A stretch of DNA of 64,000 bases from Planktothrix sp. FACHB-1365 (GTDB lineage: Bacteria; Cyanobacteriota; Cyanobacteriia; Cyanobacteriales; Microcoleaceae). The notes under the pieces were generated by a model. That model was given only the letters and a program-made list of their open reading frames with translations, searched no databases and was not told where the DNA came from. The translations under genes and the position numbers were made by a program. Below are positions 46,066 to 54,890 of the stretch, in pieces (position 1 is the stretch's first letter; every line of letters begins with the position of its first letter). The stretch lies in the NCBI RefSeq assembly GCF_014697575.1, contig NZ_JACJSC010000031.1, positions 1 through 64,000 on the forward strand, read 5' to 3'.

Positions 46066-46443
46066 TTACTCTTCTGTCGCTGGCCCAGACTCTGCGGGTT
46101 GTTCTTCCCGCTTCGCCACGACAGACCCATTCAGAGAAATAGAATCAATCATCAACCGAGTAATTTCTTGGCGATGACCTTGTTTTTTGCGGGTTTTCTT
46201 CTTCGGACGCATTTTATAAACAATAATTTTCCGTCCCCGCAGATGGCGCATCACAGTTCCTTCAACCGTCGCCCCACTCACTAAAGGCTGACCAATTTGA
46301 ACGTCGCCGTCATGATTGACTAACAGAACTTTATCAATGGTAATTTGTTCATTTTCTTCGGCGGCTAATAGTTCAATATCGTAAAACCGACCGGGTTCTA
46401 CTTTAATTTGTTTACCGCCTGTTTCAATAATTGCGTAACTCAT
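46066..46443 (-). CDS. rplU: Ribosomal protein L21
   Basis: A 125-residue protein with YAIIETGGKQIKVEPG at the start and the L21 segment IIVYKMRPKKKTRKKQGHRQ. The C-terminal 20 residues are an acidic extension. It is the first gene of the rplU-rpmA operon. The upstream gap contains three 33-bp tandem repeats. Confidence 0.97.
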   Translation of the reverse strand: MSYAIIETGGKQIKVEPGRFYDIELLAAEENEQITIDKVLLVNHDGDVQIGQPLVSGATVEGTVMRHLRGRKIIVYKMRPKKKTRKKQGHRQEITRLMIDSISLNGSVVAKREEQPAESGPATEE

Positions 46444-46622
46444 GGAATTTTGGGTTAAGGTTGCCGTACAGGTAGCCCAAAAACACTGAAAGCACGTTCA
46501 ACCCTTAACAGGTTAATGAACTTTGTGTCTTTTTCGAGCGTTTGCCATGTCTGCACCTGTTCCGAGCAAGGTTTAGACACAATCTCTTATTATCGTTGAT
46601 GAGTATTCATTCTGTCAAGTCC

Positions 46623-46721
46623 AAACCCGTAGTAAGCCCTTCAGGGCTTCAACCCAAACCCGTAGTAAGCCCTTCAGGGTTCCAACCCAAACCCGTAGTA
46701 AGCCCTTCAGGGCTTCAACCC
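46623..46721. repeat. Three 33-bp tandem repeats each containing a palindrome
   Basis: Three near-identical units start at 46623, 46656 and 46689, each with AAACCCGTAGT followed by the palindrome AAGCCCTTCAGGGCTT. There is no spacer between them, so it is not a CRISPR. It lies between the end of the small membrane protein gene and the start of rplU. Confidence 0.92.
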
Positions 46722-46755
46722 AGTGTCAACAACAAAGACAAAAAATTAATTAACT

Positions 46756-47184
46756 TTAGCTTTTACTAACCGTTGGATTCGGTACTTTTTCAGCAGATTT
46801 ATCGACAAATAGGGTATCAATATCAATAGATTCATAACCTTTTGTGGCTAATAAATTCAACATTGAACCTAATTGTACCCAAATCAATAAAGCCGTCGGA
46901 ATCACAACGATTAACCCCATCAAGCCCGCAATCCAATAGACGGGAAAAAACACCGCTAAACTGGAACTGACAGACAATGAGACAAATAACGTCATCCCCA
47001 AATAAGCCGCAATTAAATTGGGAGTTTTATAAGGAATAGACGTTGACCGTTGAGGACTTTCTCTCCACACCGCCACTTGATATTCCAACATATCTTTAAA
47101 AATGATTCCCCACAATACGGCCAACACCGTTGAAGCTACAATAACAATATAAATCGGGGAAACGACAAGGGGTTCAGAGATCAT
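46756..47184 (-). CDS. Small three-helix membrane protein
   Basis: About 142 residues from the ATG at 47184; a TTG at 47196 is an alternative. Three hydrophobic helices are clear (YIVIVASTVLAVLWG, LIAAYLGMTLFVSLS and IAGLMGLIVVIPTALLIWV). The C-terminal tail is soluble. No family is recognised; conserved Tyr and Trp positions suggest a genuine cyanobacterial membrane protein rather than a chance frame. Confidence 0.68.
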   Translation of the reverse strand: MISEPLVVSPIYIVIVASTVLAVLWGIIFKDMLEYQVAVWRESPQRSTSIPYKTPNLIAAYLGMTLFVSLSVSSSLAVFFPVYWIAGLMGLIVVIPTALLIWVQLGSMLNLLATKGYESIDIDTLFVDKSAEKVPNPTVSKS

Positions 47185-47258
47185 AATCAATGCCAAAAAG
47201 GAAGGGTTTTTTACAATTCGTTACATAGTATATCGCTTTTGTTAAAACCAGGGAATAT

Positions 47259-48725
47259 CTAAGGACTGTAATAATTCCAGGTCATCTTGCTCCGACGATA
47301 GCGATTTTGCTCCCACAGGGACGCATTCTTAGGATTAGGGTTGGGTTCAGGGTTATGATAAATACGGAGTTCGTTGGTACTCAAGACGATTAATTCTTCT
47401 CGCCAATCACCAGAAACATCTGCAACATAGAGGCGATAGGTTTGTTCAGGAAATTGAATTTGATATTCACCGTTAAGGGGATCGAAAATCGCCACATCTC
47501 CCTGTTCATGACGTTCCTTGGCGGCGGCCAACTGTTTAGCCTCCCCCGTCCAATCAATCGGAAAAATCACTTCAACCCCTTTCTGTGTCCAACCTTCAGG
47601 CGCAGTCTTACTAAATTCATAGTTAGAAATGAGTTGACCTTTAGCATCAAAGACAAAGGGTTTTTGATCGGTATTAAAACGACTCCGACACCAAATTTCC
47701 AATCCAGGACGACTGGGATCAAAGTCTCCCACCGCAGCATTTTGAGGTTCCCAATTTTTATAATCTGTTTCCCAAATCAGTCCTTTTGTATTGTAGAGAA
47801 ACACACGATTGCGTTTAAGACGGTTGGGGGGCTGGGCGTTTTCTCTTTTTTCCCCCCCTTCTTCTAAACCCACAACTTCCAACCCAGGAATATCAGGTCG
47901 AACATCCGCAATAAAAACAGAATCAAGATGACCTTCAAGAGGAAGACTAAACAAGATATCGCCTTTTGGAGAAATTAGCGTACCTCCTAACACTTCATCT
48001 AGGCCATCTCCATCGAGATCTCCAACCCGTGCGCCATTGTGTGCATTGGCGACAAAATCATCTCTTGTCCACAAAGGTTGAGGATTATCTTGTTTGAGTA
48101 AATCTTCAATAGAATAAGCCGCAATATAACGACCCATCCGATAATCAGCATTTTCAGTGGCTTGTAGAAGTAGATCGCGATCGCCTTTTCCGCGAAAATT
48201 AGCAATTACTAAATGTTCCCACCGCTTAGTTTTTTCAGGAGAGGTGAGTTGAATTTCTCGAATTGTTTGTCCCGTTGCACCCTCAACAATCTGTAACCGC
48301 TTATCTGTGGTCAGAAACAAAACTTCTATTTTGCCATCTCCGTTAACATCAGCGGCTTGAACTCCAGGTGCGTGTAACCCCGGTAAACCTTCGCTTTCTG
48401 CTTGTGTGGTGAGTTGCACCTTAGCAGATTTTTCCCAGAGTTTTTGACCGGAATGATCATAAACCTGAATTAAACCTTGTTGCTGACCCAGAAGATTTGA
48501 ACGAGACTGGGTAATAATAAAATCTTTTTGATTATTGTTATTAACATCAACCGCAATCAGTCCCCCTTGATCTTTAGATTTCATGGACAAATCTAAGGGA
48601 ATCACTTTAACATTTGGATTAGGATTGCTTAAGCTTTCTTGTTGAGAAGAGGATGCTTCCCCACATCCCCAATTCAAACTGGCTAGGACTAGACTTAAGC
48701 TGAATAAGCTCAAAATTTTGTTCAT
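47259..48725 (-). CDS. FG-GAP/VCBS-repeat lipoprotein
   Basis: A 488-residue protein with a lipoprotein signal (lipobox LNWGC). The mature part is a beta-propeller-like series of FG-GAP/VCBS-type calcium-binding repeats such as DVNGDGKIEVLFL and DLDGDGLDEVLGG, each with a DxNxDGxx-type loop. It probably sits on the outer face of a membrane. Similar proteins occur beside polysaccharide genes, but no substrate is implied by the sequence. Confidence 0.8.
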   Translation of the reverse strand: MNKILSLFSLSLVLASLNWGCGEASSSQQESLSNPNPNVKVIPLDLSMKSKDQGGLIAVDVNNNNQKDFIITQSRSNLLGQQQGLIQVYDHSGQKLWEKSAKVQLTTQAESEGLPGLHAPGVQAADVNGDGKIEVLFLTTDKRLQIVEGATGQTIREIQLTSPEKTKRWEHLVIANFRGKGDRDLLLQATENADYRMGRYIAAYSIEDLLKQDNPQPLWTRDDFVANAHNGARVGDLDGDGLDEVLGGTLISPKGDILFSLPLEGHLDSVFIADVRPDIPGLEVVGLEEGGEKRENAQPPNRLKRNRVFLYNTKGLIWETDYKNWEPQNAAVGDFDPSRPGLEIWCRSRFNTDQKPFVFDAKGQLISNYEFSKTAPEGWTQKGVEVIFPIDWTGEAKQLAAAKERHEQGDVAIFDPLNGEYQIQFPEQTYRLYVADVSGDWREELIVLSTNELRIYHNPEPNPNPKNASLWEQNRYRRSKMTWNYYSP

Positions 48726-48844
48726 CTGTGTTCTCCAACTTGAACTTTCCAGAATCCGAGTTATTGCACTGAAGCTGACTTCATCAGGACAGAAACATAT
48801 TTTAAGAAAAAATTTAGCATAATCCTAACTCAAAAGACGAATAT

Positions 48845-50563
48845 TTAAGGTTTTTTGATTGAAATCTTGCCTTCATCATCAATTTTTAAAGGGGTTTTTG
48901 GGAAATCTTGTTGAATGAGATTGCGAATTAACTTAATACTTTTAGACTGATTATCTAAATTAGGAACCCCTTGAGAATCTAATTGAACGGGGATAATTTT
49001 TCCACTGATAAAATCTCCTTGAGGATTAACTTTTGCTTCTAAAATTAATGAATATCCTAACTCTCCAGAGGTTGATAAGGTTCGATATCCCATAAAATTT
49101 CCTAAAGAATAAGCAATTAATTTACCTTTATAAAGTTCTAATGCTCTGGCAACATGGGGGCCGTGTCCTAAGATTAAATCAGCGCCCGCATCTATCATGC
49201 TATGAGAAAATAACACTAAATTACCGCGATTTTCTCCATAAAAATATTCTGTTTTATTCTTAACATTTAACGCACCTGTTCCTTCCGCGCCACCATGAAA
49301 AGAAATCACAACAAAATCAGCATTTTTCTGAGCTTGCTTAACTAACTTTTTGCCCGCTTCAATATTACTTAAATTATTATGAGCGTCATAATTACTAAAT
49401 CCAATAAAGGCAACTTTTACCCCTTTAACTTCATGATAAACAATTTTTCCCTTTTCTCCCACTGGCTTAATTCCCGTTTTTTGAATATTCTGAACGGTAT
49501 CTTTAAAACCCGCTTCAAAAAAATCAAACGAGTGATTATTCGCAACATTCAAAATATTAAATCCGGCATCTTTCAATAAAGTCGTATAGTCGGGAGGAGT
49601 GCGAAAAGCAAACACTAACCCCCGACCGATGGCTTTTGCACTATAGGGATATTTCGTTAATGTACTTTCAAAATTACCAAAAACAATATCTCCTTTTAAT
49701 TCCGGTTTCACATCCGCAAATAAAGCTTTTTTATTAGAAGATAATTTATTATAAGGGTAATTCGTTCCTGGGATAATATCACCGACAGCCCGAATGGTCA
49801 GTTGTAAATCAGGACTAATCGGATTTTGTAACGTTGTTAAGGTTAACTGCGAGACTTGATTAAGAGTTTTAATTGTTGCAGTTTTGTGAACGGGCAAGGG
49901 TGAGGGTGTAGAAACGGGTTCTACTGCTAACGATAGAGAGGGGATTTTAGGTAAATTAGTAGAGATAGTTTGAGGAATTCCCGTTAAAAAAGCAGCGATT
50001 TGTTGATGATTTTGGTTAACGAGAAATCCCGATAACGGCAAAACCATTAAACTAACGGAACCCGCAATTAACCAAGGTTTAGAAACTGAAATTTGAGGGT
50101 TAGGGAAAACAACTTTAGGAACTGAAATGTGCAGTTTTGGAATTGAAAGTTTAGGAAGGGATACCTTGAGTTGAGGCGTTTTTTGAGGTCGGGGTTGAGG
50201 TTGAGGTTGGGGTTGAGGTTTTGGAGGAGTTGGGGGTCTGACTGGGGAAGGCTGAGACTTAGAGACGAACTCCCGCAAAATCAGAGTTTGTGTCCAAGCG
50301 ACTTTTTTCTGACCTCGACGGAATGCGGAAATTGTCACCGACCCAATACAGGCGGCATCTAACCGCATCAAACCGTTATGAACCACCCGCACACAGGCTT
50401 GAGCATCGGGAACTTGGCTAGACTCCAAAACCACGCTGAGATGGTGGTCTTGACGAGTGGCTTTTGCTGTTACCCCTTTGGGTTGTAGCGCCTGATTGAT
50501 TAAAATAGCAATTGCTGTTGCATCCCCTGCTTTGGCCAGGGCGATAGTCTTGTGGTCACTCAC
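48845..50563 (-). CDS. CapA-like metallophosphatase-fold protein with N-terminal cyanobacterial domain
   Basis: A 572-residue protein. The start is a GTG with GAGGAT upstream. Residues 1-100 form a small conserved domain (ALAKAGDATAIAILINQAL) followed by a Pro/Gln-rich linker (PKPQPQPQPQPRPQ) and Lys/Pro repeats. One membrane segment lies at about 165-185. The C-terminal 320 residues match CapA/PgsA (PF09587): RAVGDIIPGTNYP, NFESTLTK, NHSFDFF, and GHGPHVARALELYKGKLIAYSLGNF. CapA proteins act in polyglutamate or other capsule synthesis. The fusion is unusual, but its function in cyanobacteria is not established. Confidence 0.85.
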   Translation of the reverse strand: MSDHKTIALAKAGDATAIAILINQALQPKGVTAKATRQDHHLSVVLESSQVPDAQACVRVVHNGLMRLDAACIGSVTISAFRRGQKKVAWTQTLILREFVSKSQPSPVRPPTPPKPQPQPQPQPRPQKTPQLKVSLPKLSIPKLHISVPKVVFPNPQISVSKPWLIAGSVSLMVLPLSGFLVNQNHQQIAAFLTGIPQTISTNLPKIPSLSLAVEPVSTPSPLPVHKTATIKTLNQVSQLTLTTLQNPISPDLQLTIRAVGDIIPGTNYPYNKLSSNKKALFADVKPELKGDIVFGNFESTLTKYPYSAKAIGRGLVFAFRTPPDYTTLLKDAGFNILNVANNHSFDFFEAGFKDTVQNIQKTGIKPVGEKGKIVYHEVKGVKVAFIGFSNYDAHNNLSNIEAGKKLVKQAQKNADFVVISFHGGAEGTGALNVKNKTEYFYGENRGNLVLFSHSMIDAGADLILGHGPHVARALELYKGKLIAYSLGNFMGYRTLSTSGELGYSLILEAKVNPQGDFISGKIIPVQLDSQGVPNLDNQSKSIKLIRNLIQQDFPKTPLKIDDEGKISIKKP

Positions 50564-50708
50564 TCCAATATCCTCACATCCGATTTAATTTATGGCGGAA
50601 TTTCCCTTAGAGAGCCATCTCAACGAGTACAATGATCAACAGTTTATCGGATCAGGGCTTTAAACGGAATCTTCAGCATGATTTTTATCCAGCAGATCTT
50701 GGGAGGAT

Positions 50709-51818
50709 ATGACATTGGCTGTTCAGTATAGCTACGATAATATAGGTATTCGTTTACCCCATCGCATCATGGTTACGGGGGGGGCGGGGTTTATCGGTTC
50801 AAACTTTGTCCATCATTGGTTTAGTGCCTATCCCGATGACCGGGTTGTGGTTTTAGATGCGTTGACCTATGCCGGAAATCGCAAGAATTTAGTCAGTTTG
50901 GAGAATAACCCGAATTTTCGATTTGTTGAAGGGAATATTTGCGATCGCACTTTAATTGATAGTCTGTTACAAGAAGAACAGATCAATACTATTGCCCATT
51001 TTGCCGCAGAATCCCATGTTGATCGGTCAATTCTTGGCCCTGATGCGTTTGTGCAAACCAATGTCGTTGGGACGTTTACCCTTTTAGAAGCCTTTCGTCA
51101 ATATTGGTTAGCTCAAGGTCAACCGGAACATTATCGGTTTCTGCACGTTTCTACCGATGAAGTTTATGGTAGTCTCAGCCCAAATGATCATGCGTTTACA
51201 GAAAAGACTCCTTATGCTCCTAATAGTCCCTATTCTGCTTCAAAAGCCGGAAGTGATCATTTAGCTAGAGCTTATTATCATACCTATGGAATGCCCACCG
51301 TTATTACCAATTGTTCTAATAATTACGGCCCCTATCATTATCCTGAAAAACTGATTCCGTTAATGTGTATTAACGCTTTATTAGGGAAACCGCTTCCGGT
51401 TTATGGGGATGGTCAAAATGTGCGAGATTGGTTGTATGTTTTAGATCATTGTCGGGCTTTAGATACGGTAATTCATCATGGCAGACCGGGAGAAACTTAT
51501 AATATTGGGGGAAATAACGAAGTTAAGAATATTGATTTAGTTAAAATATTATGTCGGATTATGGATGAATTAGCCGTACATTTACCGATAAAACCGTCTA
51601 ATCAATTAATTACTTTTGTTAAAGATAGACCCGGACATGATCGACGATATGCCATTGATGCCACTAAAATTAAAACGGAATTAGGCTGGGCACCATTAGT
51701 TACCGTTGAAGAAGGATTACGTCAAACAGTCGGCTGGTATTTAACCCATCGCCATTGGTGGGAGCCCTTATTATCTGAGGAATATCAAGCTTATTATCGA
51801 CAGGTTTATCCGTCCTAA
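50709..51818 (+). CDS. rfbB: dTDP-glucose 4,6-dehydratase
   Basis: A 369-residue extended-SDR enzyme. The NAD motif is TGGAGFIGSN, with the active-site YSASK motif (SPYSASKAGSDH) and the family's HFAAESHVDRSI. It converts dTDP-glucose to dTDP-4-keto-6-deoxyglucose for rhamnose and other sugars of cell-surface polysaccharide. The annotated ATG is two bases after GGAGG; an internal start nearer the NAD motif is possible. No other rhamnose gene is adjacent. Confidence 0.94.
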   Translation: MTLAVQYSYDNIGIRLPHRIMVTGGAGFIGSNFVHHWFSAYPDDRVVVLDALTYAGNRKNLVSLENNPNFRFVEGNICDRTLIDSLLQEEQINTIAHFAAESHVDRSILGPDAFVQTNVVGTFTLLEAFRQYWLAQGQPEHYRFLHVSTDEVYGSLSPNDHAFTEKTPYAPNSPYSASKAGSDHLARAYYHTYGMPTVITNCSNNYGPYHYPEKLIPLMCINALLGKPLPVYGDGQNVRDWLYVLDHCRALDTVIHHGRPGETYNIGGNNEVKNIDLVKILCRIMDELAVHLPIKPSNQLITFVKDRPGHDRRYAIDATKIKTELGWAPLVTVEEGLRQTVGWYLTHRHWWEPLLSEEYQAYYRQVYPS

Positions 51819-51822
51819 AACC

Positions 51823-51850
51823 GTAGAGACGTTGTATACAACGTCTCTAC
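51823..51850. terminator. Perfect 28-bp palindrome between convergent genes
   Basis: The sequence GTAGAGACGTTGTA and its exact complement form a perfect 28-bp palindrome just after the rfbB stop. It can act as a bidirectional terminator. The same phrase, as I recall, is a common dispersed repeat of cyanobacteria. Confidence 0.7.
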
Positions 51851-51853
51851 TTT

Positions 51854-52189
51854 CTAAAAATCATTTAATTCAGCAATAATATCTAAACTATCTTTATTGG
51901 CTTTAGGAAGGGGACAAATAATATCCTGTAAATATAATTTACCTTCTTGATAGTAGAGATAAAGTTTCCAGCGTTCAGCATCATCAATTCGGGCGCAATA
52001 AAGGGGAATTTGTATTCCTTTAATTCGTTTCAGTTTAGTCTTAAAAAATCGTTGATAGCGATAACAAGATTCATCCTGTAATTCTGCTAAAACTTCTAAA
52101 AATCGACCTCGAAGTTGGGGGGGAAGCAGGGTTAACGCTTTACGAATAATTCCCCGTTCATCAACCAGTGACGGCGACAACTGTACCAT
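51854..52189 (-). CDS. Small protein overlapping a RelE-like gene
   Basis: I place the start at the ATG at 52189, giving about 111 residues (MVQLSPSLVDERGIIRKALT). An upstream ATG at 52276 would overlap the preceding gene by more than 100 bases. The protein is basic and helical, with a C-terminal LYYQEGKLYLQDIICPLP. I do not recognise the family. The 29-base overlap with the upstream gene indicates coexpression, as in toxin-antitoxin pairs. Confidence 0.6.
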   Translation of the reverse strand: MVQLSPSLVDERGIIRKALTLLPPQLRGRFLEVLAELQDESCYRYQRFFKTKLKRIKGIQIPLYCARIDDAERWKLYLYYQEGKLYLQDIICPLPKANKDSLDIIAELNDF

Positions 52190-52574
52190 TGTTTGATTGA
52201 ACCTCCATAAAGTCCGTAGATTGTAAGAAAGATTGATAAAGGGATTTTCCAACTTGTTGATAAACTTGGGCTGCAACTTGACTATCTACCACTCTAAATA
52301 ATGTAATAATCGTGCGATTAAATAAAGGATCATCATCAATTGTTAAAATCACTCGTAAGTAATAATTAACAATAAAAGAATAGAGAGAGGAAGCATAATC
52401 CCCTAGTAAATCAAATTGATAAAATTGATGAAGTCGTCTTTCTCGATACCCTTTAACTTGTAATAAACAGGAAGAATATTCATGAAGCTGTTGCAAAATC
52501 AGTGTTTGTTCCGCTTCACTATAGGTTTTTAAATCCTCTTCAAATTCTTCAGTAGACTCAAATATTATCTCCAT
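52161..52574 (-). CDS. RelE/HigB-like toxin-type protein (tentative)
   Basis: A 137-residue protein beginning MEIIFESTEEFEEDLKTYSE and containing RERRLHQFYQFDLLGD...SLYSFIVNYYLRVILTIDDDP. The pattern of basic patch, aromatic strand and Arg-V-I-L strand is reminiscent of RelE-superfamily mRNA interferases, but the catalytic residues cannot be placed with confidence. Its downstream partner overlaps it. A toxin-antitoxin reading is plausible but tentative. Confidence 0.55.
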   Translation of the reverse strand: MEIIFESTEEFEEDLKTYSEAEQTLILQQLHEYSSCLLQVKGYRERRLHQFYQFDLLGDYASSLYSFIVNYYLRVILTIDDDPLFNRTIITLFRVVDSQVAAQVYQQVGKSLYQSFLQSTDFMEVQSNNGTVVAVTG

Positions 52575-52971
52575 AACCTAGACTCCAAAGTCAACATTTT
52601 AACGGTTTTACAAATTAACAGAGAATTCAATTGTGCTATCCTACTTCATCATCTGTAAAATCCTTCTATTCCCGATTCCCTACTCTACCGAATATTTTAC
52701 GGGTAAAGTTCCCCTGTGGAAAAAATGTGATCTGTTAATCGCAAAAAATTAAGATTTTCTCAACTTTCTTGGATTTTGTCCACTGACTTCAGCCTCAGTT
52801 GTCTTCCAAACGCTCTAAATTGAGCCAGAACTAAGTCCCTATTCAAGTTAGAAAATTAGAATTCCTTTAAATGTCTGGATGAAGTTTGAACTGAGCCGTT
52901 ATCCTATTGTTCATTGTATTATATAAAATACCCGGACAGTGATTGTATCAGGGTATGCCATTTTAAAATTC
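52575..52971. other. Intergenic region upstream of the RelE-like gene
   Basis: Almost 400 AT-rich bases separate the end of the CCB factor gene from the RelE-like gene start. I see no convincing gene, RNA gene or strong hairpin in it. Confidence 0.4.
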
Positions 52972-53637
52972 CTAGATCAAAGTTGACCTTTCATTCAGTA
53001 AATTGGACAAAGTATTCGCTAACTTATCCCCAATTCCTTCCACCCAATTTTCATCTTGTTTGGTATAACTCCGAGGTGCATTAGCCCCTAAAATTAAAAC
53101 CCCCTGATTTCCTAGGGGTTGACAAATCACCCCCTGGGTATTTTCGGGTAAATAATCAAATTCAATTCGCCCCGGATATAACGCTAAATTGACTAAATAG
53201 ACAGGTTTTTGTTTCTCTAAAACTCGTTGTAAAATCGGCCCTGGATTAACAGTAGGATTGTTCCCTAATACTCCTCGCCGTAATAAAACTTCACCTTGAT
53301 AATAAACCACAAGAGAACGGGTAACAGTATTTGTTAATAATAGATGAGAAGCCCAAGCTAATTCAGTTTTAACAAATTCAGGTAAATCCGGTTTCAATTC
53401 AAACCCCTGTTCTCCGATTAACTCAACCGCATCCGGGGATCTCGGTTGAATTTGTTGCCACAATAACCCCGTTAAAATCAACACCGCACTTAAAATGACC
53501 CCCAAGGCATCAGAACGCGCTTGAGAGTCCAATAATTCCGGGGTTAGAACCCGATTGATCAGGAGTAGTACCCCCCCTAAACTTCCTGCAAATATCGGTA
53601 ATAATCGTAAAACCCGATTCCGATCTGATGTCGCCAT
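52972..53637 (-). CDS. Cofactor assembly of complex C subunit (CCB2/CCB4-type)
   Basis: A 221-residue protein with two N-terminal transmembrane segments (LLPIFAGSLGGVLLLINRVL and LGVILSAVLILTGLLW) and a soluble domain with ELAWASHLLLTNTVTRSLVVYY. It matches the cyanobacterial CCB2/CCB4-type family that helps attach heme cn to cytochrome b6 of the b6f complex. Membership by pattern is good; which CCB paralogue it is remains unclear. It fits the photosynthetic-electron-transport theme of the window. Confidence 0.78.
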   Translation of the reverse strand: MATSDRNRVLRLLPIFAGSLGGVLLLINRVLTPELLDSQARSDALGVILSAVLILTGLLWQQIQPRSPDAVELIGEQGFELKPDLPEFVKTELAWASHLLLTNTVTRSLVVYYQGEVLLRRGVLGNNPTVNPGPILQRVLEKQKPVYLVNLALYPGRIEFDYLPENTQGVICQPLGNQGVLILGANAPRSYTKQDENWVEGIGDKLANTLSNLLNERSTLI

Positions 53638-53744
53638 AACTGCATCTGAATTAAGCTGAAAGAGTAATTACGAATTAGAAATTACGAATTACGAGCTAAA
53701 TTAACTACTTAATTCTTAATTCTTAATTCGTAATTCTTAATTAT

Positions 53745-54476
53745 TTAACCGACTTCCCCCGGTTCAATAATGCGTTGGAACAAATAACCAGTTCCCCTGG
53801 CCGTTAAGATTAATTCGGGATTACTGGGATCATCTTCCAACTTAGCCCGGAGACGAGAAATATGAACATCCACGACACGGGTATCAACGTGACGTTCTGG
53901 GGTATATCCCCAGACTTCTTGTAAAATTTCAGACCGAGAGAAAGGTTCACCAGAACGACTGACTAAAAGTTCTAATAAACTAAATTCCATCCCCGTTAAG
54001 CGGATGCGTTCATCTCCCTTGTAAACCTGTCGCTTGTTGGTATCAATTCTAATATTGCTAACATGAATGACACCCGAACTGGGAATCCCCGATGCGCCAT
54101 TTTTGTCAATGCGACGTAAGACTGAACGAATTCTCGCTTCGAGTTCCTTGGGAGAAAACGGTTTAACCACATAATCATCCGCCCCCAACTCTAGCCCGGT
54201 AATCCGATCTGCGACATCCCCCAAGGCCGTTAGCATAATAATCGGGATATCGGATTCCTTGCGTAACTCTTGGCAAACTCCATACCCATCTAATTTGGGC
54301 ATCATCACATCCAAGACCACTAAATCCGGGTCAGTTTTGCGGAACGTCTCTAAGGCTTCTTCTCCATCGGCGGCGGTAACGACATCGTAACCAATCATGG
54401 AAAGGCGAGTTTCCAAAATCCGACGGATACTGGCCTCATCATCAACAACCAAAATTTTTTCTTTATGATTTTCCAA
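53745..54476 (-). CDS. rpaB: OmpR-type response regulator RpaB
   Basis: A 243-residue response regulator. The start is TTG, giving MENHKEKILVVDDEASIRRI, which matches the conserved start of RpaB. The receiver domain has Asp56 (LVVLDVMMP) as the phosphoacceptor and K at PFSPKE. The C-terminal winged helix contains VWGYTPERHVDTRVVDVHISRLR. RpaB is the essential cyanobacterial regulator of photosystem genes under light stress, acting with the kinase NblS. The gene has a 414-base upstream gap. Confidence 0.93.
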   Translation of the reverse strand: MENHKEKILVVDDEASIRRILETRLSMIGYDVVTAADGEEALETFRKTDPDLVVLDVMMPKLDGYGVCQELRKESDIPIIMLTALGDVADRITGLELGADDYVVKPFSPKELEARIRSVLRRIDKNGASGIPSSGVIHVSNIRIDTNKRQVYKGDERIRLTGMEFSLLELLVSRSGEPFSRSEILQEVWGYTPERHVDTRVVDVHISRLRAKLEDDPSNPELILTARGTGYLFQRIIEPGEVG

Positions 54477-54890
54477 TGGATTTCAACGCTCCCTTAGTTG
54501 CATTAAGTTACAGTTTAGATAGAACAACAGTAAGACTCGCAACCCTGAATCTAAGGAATTTCTAGCTGACAACCACACCCATTGCCTTGGGGTAAGGCCT
54601 TAGCCTACGGTATGAACTCGTGGCTGGCGCGACTGTACTAGGCGAATCTCAACTTATGTTAAGTTTAGTTTGAGAAATGTATTGATTTTTTTACCTTATC
54701 ATTAAGGGAACCCCCATGGAGATCCCCAATTATATCCCCGTATTCCTGGGACATCGATCACTAGCTGTAACAAAAGTTTAATCACTATTCTTGCCAAGAT
54801 GAATCAGCTTTAAAGTTTTTTAAAGTTGCTCTAATTAAAAGTTGTTGTGTTGTAAGGTTTTCTTGCATTTCACTTGTTAATTCTGAAACC
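54477..54890. other. Divergent intergenic region between rpaB and radA
   Basis: 414 bases between two divergent genes. It contains a GC-rich stretch near 54560-54640 that can fold (CCTTGGGGTAAGGCCTTAGCC), but I cannot assign it to a known RNA. Promoters for both genes are expected here. Confidence 0.4.

Noticed and set aside
46623-46721. Possible CRISPR array
   Set aside because: The 33-bp units are directly adjacent with no spacers, and no cas genes are present.
46542-46769. 75-codon frame through the tandem repeats
   Set aside because: It is produced by the 33-bp repeats themselves (33 is divisible by three), not by a real gene.
54540-54660. Possible tRNA or structured RNA near 54.6 kb
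   Set aside because: Pairing is weak, and there is no T-loop GGTTCRA motif or cloverleaf.
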